From contig NZ_FNIR01000009.1 of NCBI RefSeq assembly GCF_900103975.1, forward strand, positions 62,001 through 126,000: a stretch of 64,000 nt of DNA, read 5' to 3'. The notes beneath the pieces are model-generated. The model saw nothing but the letters and a program-made list of their open reading frames with translations. It did no database searches and was not told the origin of the DNA. Position 1 is the first letter of the stretch, and each line of letters opens with the position of its first letter. The translations under genes and the position numbers were made by a program. Positions 8,465-15,908 of this stretch are shown here, in pieces. This DNA comes from Klenkia soli. GTDB taxonomy: Bacteria > Actinomycetota > Actinomycetes > Mycobacteriales > Geodermatophilaceae.

Positions 8465-9388
8465 TCACAGCTCCAGCACCAGCTTCGGGCAGGCCGCGCG
8501 CGAGACGCAGACGAACATCACGTCGTTGGCGGCCTGCTCGGCGGGGGTGAGCAGCGAGTCGCGGTGGTCGACCTCGCCCTCGAGCACCCCGGTCTCGCAG
8601 GTACCGCAGGTGCCCTCCTCGCACGAGCTGAGCACCTCGACGCCGTGCTCGCGCAGCACCGCCATGATGCTGAGCTCGGGCGGCACGGTGAGGGTCTTCC
8701 CGCTCAGCGACAGCTCGACCTCGAAGGCGTCCGAGCGGGCCGGCTCGCCGACCTCCTTGGGCGCGAACCGCTCCAGGTGCAGCACGCCCGGGGGGCAGCG
8801 CTGCTCGACGGCGGCCAGCAGCGGCTCGGGGCCGCAGCAGTAGACCAGCGTGCCGTCGGGCAGGTCGCCCAGCACCGCGTCCAGGTCGATCAGGCCGACC
8901 TCGTCCTGCGGGTGCAGGGTGCCCTCGAGCTCGGCGAGGAAGGCCATCGACCGCCGGCTGCGACCGCCGTAGTGCAGCTCGTAGGGCGTGCCCGCGGCCC
9001 GGGCGGCGGCGGCCATCGGCAGGATCGGGGTGATCCCGATGCCACCGGCGACGAACACGTACCGCGCGGCGTCCTGGAGCTCGAAGTGGTTGCGCGGGCC
9101 CCGGACCAGGACCTCCGCCCCCACGAGCAGCTGGTCGTGCACGTGCGCCGACCCACCCCGGCCGGCCTCCTCGCGCAGCACGCCGATCCGGTACGTGCCG
9201 CGGTCGGCCGGGTCGCCGCACAGCGAGTACTGCCGGGTCAGCTGGTCGGTGAGCACCAGGTCGACGTGCGCACCGGGGGTCCAGACGGGCAGGTCGGCCC
9301 CGGTCGGGTCGACCAGGGTCAGGACGACGACGCCCTCGGCCCCGTCGACCCGGTCACCGACGACCAGGCGCAGCTCCGGCTCGCTCAC
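8465..9388 (-). CDS. Phthalate/vanillate dioxygenase-type ferredoxin reductase
   Basis: A 307-residue electron-transfer protein of the VanB/PDR class, which moves electrons from NAD(P)H through FMN or FAD to a plant-type [2Fe-2S] centre and on to a Rieske oxygenase. The flavin region has TRQYSLCGDP; the nucleotide-binding part has VFVAGGIGITPILPM and VYCCGPEPLL; the C-terminal ferredoxin domain holds the cluster cysteines in SSCEEGTCGTCETG and MFVCVS. The GTG start overlaps the stop of the 101-residue gene by 4 bases. Pairing with the VanA-like oxygenase two genes upstream makes it the dedicated reductase. Confidence 0.93.
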   Translation of the reverse strand: MSEPELRLVVGDRVDGAEGVVVLTLVDPTGADLPVWTPGAHVDLVLTDQLTRQYSLCGDPADRGTYRIGVLREEAGRGGSAHVHDQLLVGAEVLVRGPRNHFELQDAARYVFVAGGIGITPILPMAAAARAAGTPYELHYGGRSRRSMAFLAELEGTLHPQDEVGLIDLDAVLGDLPDGTLVYCCGPEPLLAAVEQRCPPGVLHLERFAPKEVGEPARSDAFEVELSLSGKTLTVPPELSIMAVLREHGVEVLSSCEEGTCGTCETGVLEGEVDHRDSLLTPAEQAANDVMFVCVSRAACPKLVLEL

Positions 9389-9690
9389 CGCAGCGGCGTC
9401 CGGGGGCCGGCGGCCTGCTCCGGCCGGGCGACGCGGTGCGGCGGGGGCACGTGCACGGCGGCCACCCCGGCGTCGGGCTCGGCGACCTGCGCCGGGTGGT
9501 CGGGGTGGGCCAGCAGCCACTGCCACATGCCGATCGGGTCACCGCCCTCGGCGCGGGCGCCGCACGAGCACTCCCCCAGCAGCCGGTCGCTGCCGGGCAG
9601 CCAGGCCACCCGGGTGACGCGGTCGCCGTCCAGCACCCGGGTGGGGGTCGCGGTCGGACCGGCGGGGACGGTCCGCAACGGGCGAGTCAT
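9385..9690 (-). CDS. Small Cys-containing protein of the Rieske operon, unknown function
   Basis: A 101-residue protein translationally coupled on both sides: its ATG overlaps the Rieske stop (ATGA) and its stop overlaps the reductase start (GTGA). The central part LLGECSCGARAEGGDP followed by GMWQWLLAHPDHP looks like a small zinc- or fold-stabilised domain, but only two cysteines are present. The rest is Pro/Val-rich. I do not recognise the family. Strict coupling between oxygenase and reductase suggests an accessory role in that enzyme system. That is inference. Confidence 0.75.
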   Translation of the reverse strand: MTRPLRTVPAGPTATPTRVLDGDRVTRVAWLPGSDRLLGECSCGARAEGGDPIGMWQWLLAHPDHPAQVAEPDAGVAAVHVPPPHRVARPEQAAGPRTPLR

Positions 9691-10760
9691 CGCGCGAGGG
9701 CCGCGGGGCTCTCGGGGACCTGCTCGGCGCCTGCGGCGGCCATCGCCGCGATGATCCGGCGGGCGGCGAGGCCACCGGTGTCGATGTTGATCGACAGCTC
9801 CTGGTAGCCGTCGGGCTCGCCGGCCAGCACCCGCTCGAGGGCGTCCAGCGCGACGACGTCCTGCAGCACGACGGTGCGGTTGCTCTCGCGCAGGAAGTCG
9901 CTCACGCCCTCGTCCTCCAGCGCGAAGTCGCGGGCGACGGCCCAGAAGTCGTGCGTGGAGTGCTCGGTCTCCGGCGTGATGGCGTAGACGACCTCGACGT
10001 GGAAGCCACCGGGGTCGGTGCCGTCCTCCTCCGGCAGGACGCCGACCGGGGCCACCCGGCTGTGCAGCAGGTAGAGGCACGGCGGGTGGAACTCGATGTC
10101 CTGCCAGCGCACGATCCGGCCCTGGATGCCGGTGGACTTCGCGTAGAACGGCGGGCAGTCGGCGTCGTCCATGTGCCGGGAGACGTGGACGACCTGGGCG
10201 TCCTCGTCGACCTCGGTGGTGATCGGGGTGTTGGCCACCTCGGGCGTACCGATGTAGCCGCCGTGCAGGTAGGTCTCGTGGCTGAGGTCCATGAGGTTGT
10301 CGACCAGCAGGCTGGCCCGGGCCGCCAGGGGCTCCATGCCGGAGACGGTCGTGTAGCCGTCGGCGTCCAGCCACGGTGCCCGCGGGATCGGCACGGTGTC
10401 GCTGCGGTCGTCGTCCCCGATGAACACCCAGACGAAGCTGTCCTGCTCGACGACCGGGTAGCTCTTGAGCCGGGCGGTGCGGGGCACGCGGGTCTGGCCG
10501 GGGACGGCGACGCACTTCCCGTCCGCGTCGTAGGTGAAGCCGTGGTAGCCGCAGACCACCGTGTCGCCGACCAGGTGGGAGGGCTTCTCGCTCAGCGGGA
10601 ACCGGCGGTGCACGCAGCGGTCGCTCATCGCGGTGACCGAGCCGTCCTCGCGCCGCCAGAACAGGATCGACTCCCCGCAGATCGTGCGGCCGAACACCTC
10701 CCGCCCGATCTCCCGGCCGTAGGCGGCGACGTACCACTGGTTGCGGACGATCGAGGTCAT
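9687..10760 (-). CDS. Rieske aromatic oxygenase, vanillate O-demethylase oxygenase-like
   Basis: A 357-residue alpha subunit. The Rieske [2Fe-2S] ligands C49-x-H51 and C70-x2-H73 are complete (SDRCVHRRFP and VVCGYHGFTYD). The mononuclear iron region is visible as NLMDLSHETYLHGGYIG. The N-terminus FVRNQWY-like (IVRNQWYVAAYGREIG) resembles VanA-type single-component oxygenases that O-demethylate vanillate or hydroxylate related aromatics. ATG 10760 is used; an ATG three codons upstream is possible. It heads a four-gene chain (oxygenase, small protein, reductase, IclR). The substrate is inferred from the neighbouring hydroxycinnamate-type genes; other methoxy- or chloro-aromatics remain possible. 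Confidence 0.9.
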   Translation of the reverse strand: MTSIVRNQWYVAAYGREIGREVFGRTICGESILFWRREDGSVTAMSDRCVHRRFPLSEKPSHLVGDTVVCGYHGFTYDADGKCVAVPGQTRVPRTARLKSYPVVEQDSFVWVFIGDDDRSDTVPIPRAPWLDADGYTTVSGMEPLAARASLLVDNLMDLSHETYLHGGYIGTPEVANTPITTEVDEDAQVVHVSRHMDDADCPPFYAKSTGIQGRIVRWQDIEFHPPCLYLLHSRVAPVGVLPEEDGTDPGGFHVEVVYAITPETEHSTHDFWAVARDFALEDEGVSDFLRESNRTVVLQDVVALDALERVLAGEPDGYQELSINIDTGGLAARRIIAAMAAAGAEQVPESPAALAR

Positions 10761-10842
10761 GCCGCCCATCGTGACCGCGGTCACCGGAGCGGGGAACAGG
10801 GCTTCCACATCGCGGAAGCGGCCGACGGCGTCCTCCTGGTCC

Positions 10843-11340
10843 TCAGCGCTCCGGCTCTGCTCCCGTTCTGGGCGCAGAGCCGGAGCGACCCCGCGAACCC
10901 GGTGCGTCAGGGGCGCCACCGGTGGCCAGCAGCCGACCCAGCAGCTCGCGCAGCTGCGCCCGCTCGGCCTGGTCGAGCCCGGCCAGCGGCCCGCCGGCAC
11001 CGTCGGCCGCCGTGCGGGCCGCCGCCGAGCGCACCTCGCGCCCTCGTGGGGTGGCGGCCACCAGCTTCGTCCGCCGGTCGGTCGAGGACGGCCGCCGCTC
11101 CACCAGCCCGGAGGCGGCGAGCTCGTCGACCAGCAGGACGACCTGGGAGGGGTCCAGGCCCAGGACGTCGGCCAGCTCGCGCTGGGTGATGCCCTCGGCT
11201 GCGTCGGCGGCCAGCACCAGCACCGAGTACTGCCGCACCCGCAGCCCGTGCTCGACCAGGGCCGCGTTCGTGGCCCGGACGACGACGCCGCTGGCGCGGG
11301 AGAGCAGGAACCCCAGGTCGTCGGTCAGCGGCTGACCCAT
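10843..11340 (-). CDS. MarR-family transcriptional regulator
   Basis: A 165-residue winged-helix regulator. HTH and wing are visible as ITQRELADVLGLDPSQVVLLVDELAASGLVERR followed in frame by a DRRTK-type wing, the MarR hallmark. ATG 11340 has GGAGG five bases upstream. The C-terminal 35 residues are disordered. It diverges from the SDR-amidohydrolase-ligase operon and lies 82 bases upstream of the Rieske gene on the same strand, so it is placed to control both arms. Known phenylpropenoid clusters (CouR in Rhodococcus, PhdR in Corynebacterium) use MarR repressors that respond to the aromatic CoA ester, which makes the same role plausible here. Confidence 0.93.
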   Translation of the reverse strand: MGQPLTDDLGFLLSRASGVVVRATNAALVEHGLRVRQYSVLVLAADAAEGITQRELADVLGLDPSQVVLLVDELAASGLVERRPSSTDRRTKLVAATPRGREVRSAAARTAADGAGGPLAGLDQAERAQLRELLGRLLATGGAPDAPGSRGRSGSAPRTGAEPER

Positions 11341-11350
11341 GAGCACCTCC

Positions 11351-11384
11351 ATCGTTGACGACCTCCACGATACCGACCTACGGT
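11351..11384 (+). promoter_or_regulatory. Candidate promoter with overlapping operator for the SDR operon
   Basis: TTGACG (11355-11360), an 18-base spacer and TACGGT (11379-11384) fit an actinobacterial housekeeping promoter (TTGACN, TANNNT). An inverted repeat ATCGT-N11-ACGAT (11351-11371) covers the -35 box, a sensible place for MarR repression. The site lies between the divergent MarR and SDR genes. No experimental support; prediction only. Confidence 0.45.
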
Positions 11385-11416
11385 CCGGGCACCACCCCCT
11401 GCACCGAGGAGCACCC

Positions 11417-12322
11417 GTGGAGCTGACCGGCAAGGTCGCCGTCGTCACCGGATCCGGCCGAGGCCTGGGCCTGGCCTACGCCACCGAGCTCGCCCGCCGC
11501 GGCGCCGCCGTCGTGGTCAACGACGTGGACGCCGAGGTGGCGCAGTCCGCCGTCGAGTCGATCACCGCGGCCGGGGGCTCCGCCGTCGCCGAGGTGGTGC
11601 CGGTCGGCTCCAGCGAGGCCGCGCAGGCCCTGGTCGACCGGGCGGTGTCGGAGTTCGGCCGGCTCGACGTCCTGGTCAACAACGCCGGCATCCTGCGCGA
11701 CACCACGCTGTGGAAGATGACCGACGAGCAGTTCGACGCGGTCATCACCACGCACCTGCGCGGCACCTTCACCTGCACCCGGGCCGCCGCGATCAAGCTG
11801 CGCGAGCAGGGCGAGGGCGGCCGGATCATCTGCATCGGCTCCCCCACCGGCCAGGTCGGCAACTTCGGCCAGACCAACTACGCCGCCGCCAAGGCCGGCA
11901 TCGTCGGCATGGTGCGCACCTGGGCGATGGAGCTGGCCCGGGCCCAGATCACCGTGAACGCCGTGGTGCCGGTCGCGGCCACCGCGATGACCGAGACGGT
12001 GCCCTTCCTCGAGCCCTACGTCACCGCGCTGAAGAACGGCGACCCGCTGCCGGCCTACGCCCGCCAGCAGCTCGGGTTCGGCTCGGCGGAGGACGTCGCG
12101 GGGCTGATCGCCTTCCTCGCCTCCGACGAGGCCGCCGGCATCACCGGCCAGGCCATCGGCATCGGCGGCGACCGCCTGGCGCTGTGGACGCACCCGGTCG
12201 AGACCGTCGTGGAGTTCGCCGACGGCACCGGCTGGTCGGCCGAGGCCATCGCCGACGTCTGGCCCGGGACGTTCGAGGCCTCGAAGCAGACCGTGGGCCA
12301 GCAGTTCGAGCCGGAGTCCTGA
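11417..12322 (+). CDS. Short-chain dehydrogenase, beta-hydroxyacyl-CoA dehydrogenase-like
   Basis: A 301-residue SDR with the cofactor motif TGSGRGLG (residues 11-18), NNAG (88-91), catalytic S142, and Y155-x3-K159 (YAAAK). The GTG start is chosen because GAGGAG lies five bases upstream and it begins directly at the first strand. In a hydroxycinnamate pathway this enzyme would oxidise the beta-hydroxyacyl-CoA to the beta-ketoacyl-CoA using NAD (the CouN step). The C-terminal 45 residues (ALWTHPVETVVEFADGTGW) resemble the extra tail of multifunctional-protein-type SDRs. It is followed one base later by the amidohydrolase. Confidence 0.88.
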   Translation: MELTGKVAVVTGSGRGLGLAYATELARRGAAVVVNDVDAEVAQSAVESITAAGGSAVAEVVPVGSSEAAQALVDRAVSEFGRLDVLVNNAGILRDTTLWKMTDEQFDAVITTHLRGTFTCTRAAAIKLREQGEGGRIICIGSPTGQVGNFGQTNYAAAKAGIVGMVRTWAMELARAQITVNAVVPVAATAMTETVPFLEPYVTALKNGDPLPAYARQQLGFGSAEDVAGLIAFLASDEAAGITGQAIGIGGDRLALWTHPVETVVEFADGTGWSAEAIADVWPGTFEASKQTVGQQFEPES

Positions 12323-12323
12323 C

Positions 12324-13199
12324 GTGGCCCTGCAGCTGGACCTGGAGAACCTGGTCGCCATCGACGTGCACACCCACGTGCACGCCGACACCCACGGCCA
12401 CCTCGCCCTCGACGACGAGCTGAACGCCGCCACAGCGAAGTACTTCAAGGGCGACCCCTACGACCCCACCGTCCCCGACATCGCCGCGGACTACCGCAGC
12501 AAGAACATGGCCGCGGTCGTGTTCACCGTCGACATCGAGCACGCCACCGGCCACCCGGCGCTGAGCAACGAGGAGATCGCCGACCTCGCGGCGCAGCACC
12601 CCGACGTCCTCATCCCCTTCGGGTCCGTCGACCCGGCCCGGGGGGCTGCCGGGGTGCAGCTGGCCCGGAAGCTGGTCGAGCAGCACGACGTCCGGGGGTT
12701 CAAGTTCCACCCGTCGATCCAGGCCTTCGAGCCCAACGACCGGGCCGTCTACCCCCTCTACGAGGAGCTGCAGAGCCTCGGCGTCCCCGCACTGTTCCAC
12801 ACGGGGCAGACCGGCATCGGCGCGGGCCTGCCGGGCGGGCGCGGCATCAAGCTGCGCTACTCCGACCCGATGCTCCTGGACGACGTCGCCGCCGACTTCC
12901 CCGGCCTGACGATCATCATGGCGCACCCCTCGGTGCCCTGGCAGGACAGCGCGATCTCCAGCGCCACCCACAAGGCCAACGTGTACATCGACCTGTCGGG
13001 CTGGTCGCCGAAGTACTTCCCGCCGCAGCTGGTCAAGGCGGCGAACGGCCTGCTCAAGCGCAAGGTGCTGTTCGGCTCGGACTACCCGCTGCTGCGCCCC
13101 GAGCGCTGGATGGCCGACTTCGAGACCCTGGACATCAAGCCCGAGGTCAAGCCGCTGATCTTCAAGGAGAACGCGATCCGCGCCTTGGGGCTGCGGTGA
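12324..13199 (+). CDS. Amidohydrolase-2 family hydrolase, beta-ketoacyl-CoA cleaving (CouO-like)
   Basis: A 291-residue metal-dependent hydrolase of the ACMSD/amidohydrolase-2 family. Metal ligands are visible: H16-x-H18 in DVHTHVHAD, a His in FKFHPS, one in IIMAHPSVPW, and the Asp in LFGSDYPLL. Family members near CoA ligases and SDRs in Rhodococcus and Corynebacterium cleave 4-hydroxyphenyl-beta-ketoacyl-CoA to a benzoic acid, releasing acetyl-CoA. The GTG start follows the SDR stop by one base and the stop overlaps the ligase start by 4 bases, so the three are co-translated. A decarboxylase role is the main alternative. Confidence 0.85.
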   Translation: MALQLDLENLVAIDVHTHVHADTHGHLALDDELNAATAKYFKGDPYDPTVPDIAADYRSKNMAAVVFTVDIEHATGHPALSNEEIADLAAQHPDVLIPFGSVDPARGAAGVQLARKLVEQHDVRGFKFHPSIQAFEPNDRAVYPLYEELQSLGVPALFHTGQTGIGAGLPGGRGIKLRYSDPMLLDDVAADFPGLTIIMAHPSVPWQDSAISSATHKANVYIDLSGWSPKYFPPQLVKAANGLLKRKVLFGSDYPLLRPERWMADFETLDIKPEVKPLIFKENAIRALGLR

Positions 13200-14797
13200 G
13201 GAACCAGGGCCTCGGGTCCTGGCCCGAACGACGACTGCGCATGTCCCCGCAGAAGCCGGCGATCTGGTTCGAGGGGACGACCACGACCCACGGCGAGTTC
13301 GCCCTCGCCGTCCGCCGGGCCGCGACGGTCCTGCACGACCTGGGCGTCCAGCGCGGCGACCGCGTCGCCTGGCTGGGCGCCAACCACCCCGTCGGCCTCG
13401 AGCTGCTCTACGCCTGCGGCCAGCTCGGGGCGGTGTGGGTGCCGGTCAACGCCCGGCTCACCCCGCCCGAGGCGCAGTACGTGCTGCAGCACTCCGGGGC
13501 GAGCGTCGTCGTCCACGGCCGGGAGCACGTGGGGACGGCGGAGGTGCTGCGCCCGCAGCTGCCAGGGGTCACCCACTGGCTGTCCGCCGAACCCGCCCCG
13601 GATGTCGATCATCGTGACGTGCAGGCCGGGCACGCCGCCGACCGCGGGTCGCCGGCTGCGGATGCCGATGATCACCACCAGGAGGGCTCGCTCCCGTGGT
13701 GGGAGCTCACCGCTGCCGCCGATGCCGTCCTCAGGGACGAGGCGGTGACCCACGACGACGTCTGCCTGGTCATGTACACCTCGGGCACCACCGGCAAGCC
13801 CAAGGGCGCGGTGCTCACCCACGGCAACATGACCTGGGCGTGCCTGAACCAGGTGCTCAGCCTGGAGGGCGGTCCCGACGAGCGGACCCTGGGCCTGGCC
13901 CCGCTGTTCCACGTCGGCGGGCTGAACGGCACGGTGAACCCGACCCTGCTGCGCGGCGGCTGCGTCGTGCTGGTGCGCGGCTTCGACCCGGCCGGCACGC
14001 TGCAGGTGATCAGCGAGCAGCGGGTGACGTCGTTCTTCGCCGTCCCCACGATGATGGACGCCCTCGCCCGGCAGCCCGGCTTCGCCACCCTCGACCTCTC
14101 CGCGCTGCGCACGGTCGCCGCGGCCGGGGCGCCCCTGCCGCTGCCGCTGCTGCACACCTGGCTGGACCGCGGGATCACCGTGCAGCAGGCCTACGGCATG
14201 ACTGAGACCGCCCCCGCCGGCACGATGCTGGACAGCGCGGACGCCGTGGCGAAGGTGGGGTCGGCCGGGAAGTCGCAGTTCTTCGTCGACGTCCGCGTCG
14301 TGCGGCCCGACGGCACCGAGTGCGCGCCCGGCGAGATCGGCGAGGTCGTGCTGTCCGGGCCCAACGTCATGCAGGGGTACTGGGACGCCCCCGAGGCGAC
14401 CGCCGCCGTGCTGGTCGACGGCTGGTACCACTCCGGCGACGCCGGCTCGGTCGACGACGAGGGCTACCTGACCATCCGCGACCGCTACAAGGACATGATC
14501 ATCTCGGGCGGGGAGAACGTGTACCCGGCGGAGGTCGAGTCCACGATGCTGGAGCTGCCGGAGGTGCAGGAGGTCGCCGTCATCGGTGTCCCCGACGCGC
14601 ACTGGGGCGAGGTCGGCCTGGCCGTCGTCGTCCCCACCCCCGGGACCGTGCCGGACCCGGAGGCGTTGCGCGCGGCGCTGCGCGAGCGGCTTGCCGGGTT
14701 CAAGGTGCCCAAGCACGTGCGGTTCGTGACCGAGCTGCCCAAGACGGCGACCGGGAAGGTGCGCAAGCCCGACCTGCGCGCCGAGCTGGCCCCGTGA
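13196..14797 (+). CDS. AMP-forming acyl/aryl-CoA ligase with in-frame insertion
   Basis: A 533-residue adenylate-forming enzyme. The P-loop-like motif MYTSGTTGKPKGAVLTHGN, the YGMTETAPAG adenine motif, GDAGSVDDEGYLTIRDRYKD, and the C-terminal lysine region TGKVRKPDLR are intact, so it should activate a carboxylic acid to its CoA ester. Context (MarR, beta-ketoacyl-CoA hydrolase, hydratase) points to a hydroxycinnamate such as p-coumarate or ferulate (CouL role). GTG overlaps the amidohydrolase stop. Residues about 138-166 are an odd low-complexity stretch rich in Asp, His and Ala, absent from the usual fold and flanked at DNA level by GATCATCG-type inverted ends. Confidence 0.9.
   Translation: MRNQGLGSWPERRLRMSPQKPAIWFEGTTTTHGEFALAVRRAATVLHDLGVQRGDRVAWLGANHPVGLELLYACGQLGAVWVPVNARLTPPEAQYVLQHSGASVVVHGREHVGTAEVLRPQLPGVTHWLSAEPAPDVDHRDVQAGHAADRGSPAADADDHHQEGSLPWWELTAAADAVLRDEAVTHDDVCLVMYTSGTTGKPKGAVLTHGNMTWACLNQVLSLEGGPDERTLGLAPLFHVGGLNGTVNPTLLRGGCVVLVRGFDPAGTLQVISEQRVTSFFAVPTMMDALARQPGFATLDLSALRTVAAAGAPLPLPLLHTWLDRGITVQQAYGMTETAPAGTMLDSADAVAKVGSAGKSQFFVDVRVVRPDGTECAPGEIGEVVLSGPNVMQGYWDAPEATAAVLVDGWYHSGDAGSVDDEGYLTIRDRYKDMIISGGENVYPAEVESTMLELPEVQEVAVIGVPDAHWGEVGLAVVVPTPGTVPDPEALRAALRERLAGFKVPKHVRFVTELPKTATGKVRKPDLRAELAP
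13595..13690. repeat. In-frame palindrome-flanked insertion inside the CoA ligase
   Basis: Approximate limits. The segment has GATCATCG (13607-13614) near one end and CGATGATC (13670-13677) near the other as inverted arms, and a GC-rich centre. It encodes about 29 residues of unusual composition (many D, H, A, G) between a normal strand (HWLSAEP) and the normal helix (WWELTAAADAV). It looks like a small repeat captured in the reading frame without breaking it. Confidence 0.4.
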
Positions 14798-15252
14798 CCG
14801 CGCCGGCGCTGGAGCTGGTGGCCACCGTGCTTGCCGACGTCGGAGAGCCGGTCGAGGTCGGTGCGCTGGCCACCGGGGTGCGCCGGGTCGTGCCGATCAC
14901 CGGGGGCATGGTCAGCGGCCCCTTGCTCACCGGGCGCGTGCTGCCCGGCGGCGCCGACGTCCAGCTGCTGCGCAACGACACCGAGACCGAGCTGGAGGCC
15001 CGCTACCTGATCGAGTCCGAGGACGGCGAGCTGGTGGCCGTGCACAACTCGGCGCTCCGGGTGGCCTCGGCGGAGGACTCGGCGCGGCTGCGTGCCGGCG
15101 AACCCGTGGATCCCGACCGGGTCTACTTCCGGGGCGCCGTCCGGCTGGAGACCGCCGCCCCGCGGCTGGCCCGGCTCAACTCCCACCTCTACCTGGGGGT
15201 GGGCACCCGCTACCCGCGCGGGGTGCGCATCGAGCTGTTCGAGGTGCAGTGA
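14794..15252 (+). CDS. DUF3237 family protein
   Basis: A 152-residue beta-rich protein matching DUF3237: the pattern DTETELEARYLIESEDGEL, then YFRGAVRLETAAPRLARLN and the closing GVGTRYPRGVRIELFEV are characteristic. Function is unknown; members often sit in aromatic catabolic operons. GTG overlaps the ligase stop by 4 bases (GTGA), so it belongs to the same transcript. It may act as a binding or thioesterase-like accessory on an aromatic CoA intermediate, but no catalytic residues can be named. Confidence 0.85.
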   Translation: MTAPALELVATVLADVGEPVEVGALATGVRRVVPITGGMVSGPLLTGRVLPGGADVQLLRNDTETELEARYLIESEDGELVAVHNSALRVASAEDSARLRAGEPVDPDRVYFRGAVRLETAAPRLARLNSHLYLGVGTRYPRGVRIELFEVQ

Positions 15253-15304
15253 CCCCCGCACGGCAGGATCGACCCCGACCGGACATCTCACCGAGGAGTG
15301 CCGC

Positions 15305-15772
15305 ATGACCACGACCACCACCATCGCCGACCTGCCGACGCTGAAGGGCCAGGAGCTGGGCACCAGCGACTGGTACGACATCACCCAGGAGGCGGTCAAC
15401 ACCTTCGCCGACGCCACCGGTGACCACCAGTGGATCCACGTCGACGTCGAGCGCGCGAAGGCCGAGAGCCCCTTCGGCGGGCCGATCGCCCACGGTTTCA
15501 TGACGCTGTCGCTGGCCGTGCCTCTGGCCACCGCCACCTACACGATCACCGACGCGGTGATGGGCGTGAACTACGGGCTCAACAAGGTCCGGTTCCCCGC
15601 CCCGGTGCCGGTGGGCTCGCGGGTGCGGGCGACCACGACGCTGAAGGACACCGAGGAGGTGGCCGGCGGCGTGCAGAACACCATCGCCGTGGTCATCGAG
15701 CGCGAGGGCGGCGACAAGCCGGTCTGCATCGCCGAGTGGGTCACCCGCGCGTACGGCAAGCCCGCCTCCTGA
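15305..15772 (+). CDS. MaoC-like (R)-enoyl-CoA hydratase
   Basis: A 155-residue single hot-dog hydratase. The hydratase-2 motif is clear at residues 36-68 (DATGDHQWIHVDVERA, then GGPIAHGFMTLSL), with catalytic Asp and His present. It would add water across the double bond of an aryl-acrylyl-CoA, which is the second step of the route encoded just upstream (the CouM role). The ATG has a GAGGAG site a few bases upstream and follows the DUF3237 gene by 52 bases. Last gene of the catabolic operon; a striking inverted repeat follows. Confidence 0.9.
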   Translation: MTTTTTIADLPTLKGQELGTSDWYDITQEAVNTFADATGDHQWIHVDVERAKAESPFGGPIAHGFMTLSLAVPLATATYTITDAVMGVNYGLNKVRFPAPVPVGSRVRATTTLKDTEEVAGGVQNTIAVVIEREGGDKPVCIAEWVTRAYGKPAS

Positions 15773-15785
15773 CCCCGCTCCCGCT

Positions 15786-15879
15786 CCACGGTGATCAGGT
15801 GACCTGATCACCGGTGGGCCGACCTCACCAACGGTGGTGCAGTCGGACACCCTTCGATCAGGTCACCTGATCACCGTGG
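15786..15879. repeat. Pair of 24-base inverted repeats, each itself palindromic
   Basis: Positions 15786-15809 and 15856-15879 are exact reverse complements of each other over 24 bases. Each contains the smaller palindrome GATCAGGT-N-ACCTGATC. The left one extends to a 25-base palindrome (15789-15813). The 46-base middle is unrelated. The pair lies between the MaoC gene and the LOG-like gene, where it could fold as a terminator, bind a dimeric regulator at two sites, or be the remnant of a small mobile repeat. Confidence 0.75.
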
Positions 15880-15908
15880 GGCGGGGAGGGCCTGGCAGGG
15901 TGCCGACC

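Noticed and set aside
10843-10950. Extension of the Rieske gene start upstream to 11000
   Set aside because: The longer frame overlaps the MarR 3' end and has no conserved sequence before MTSIVRNQWY.
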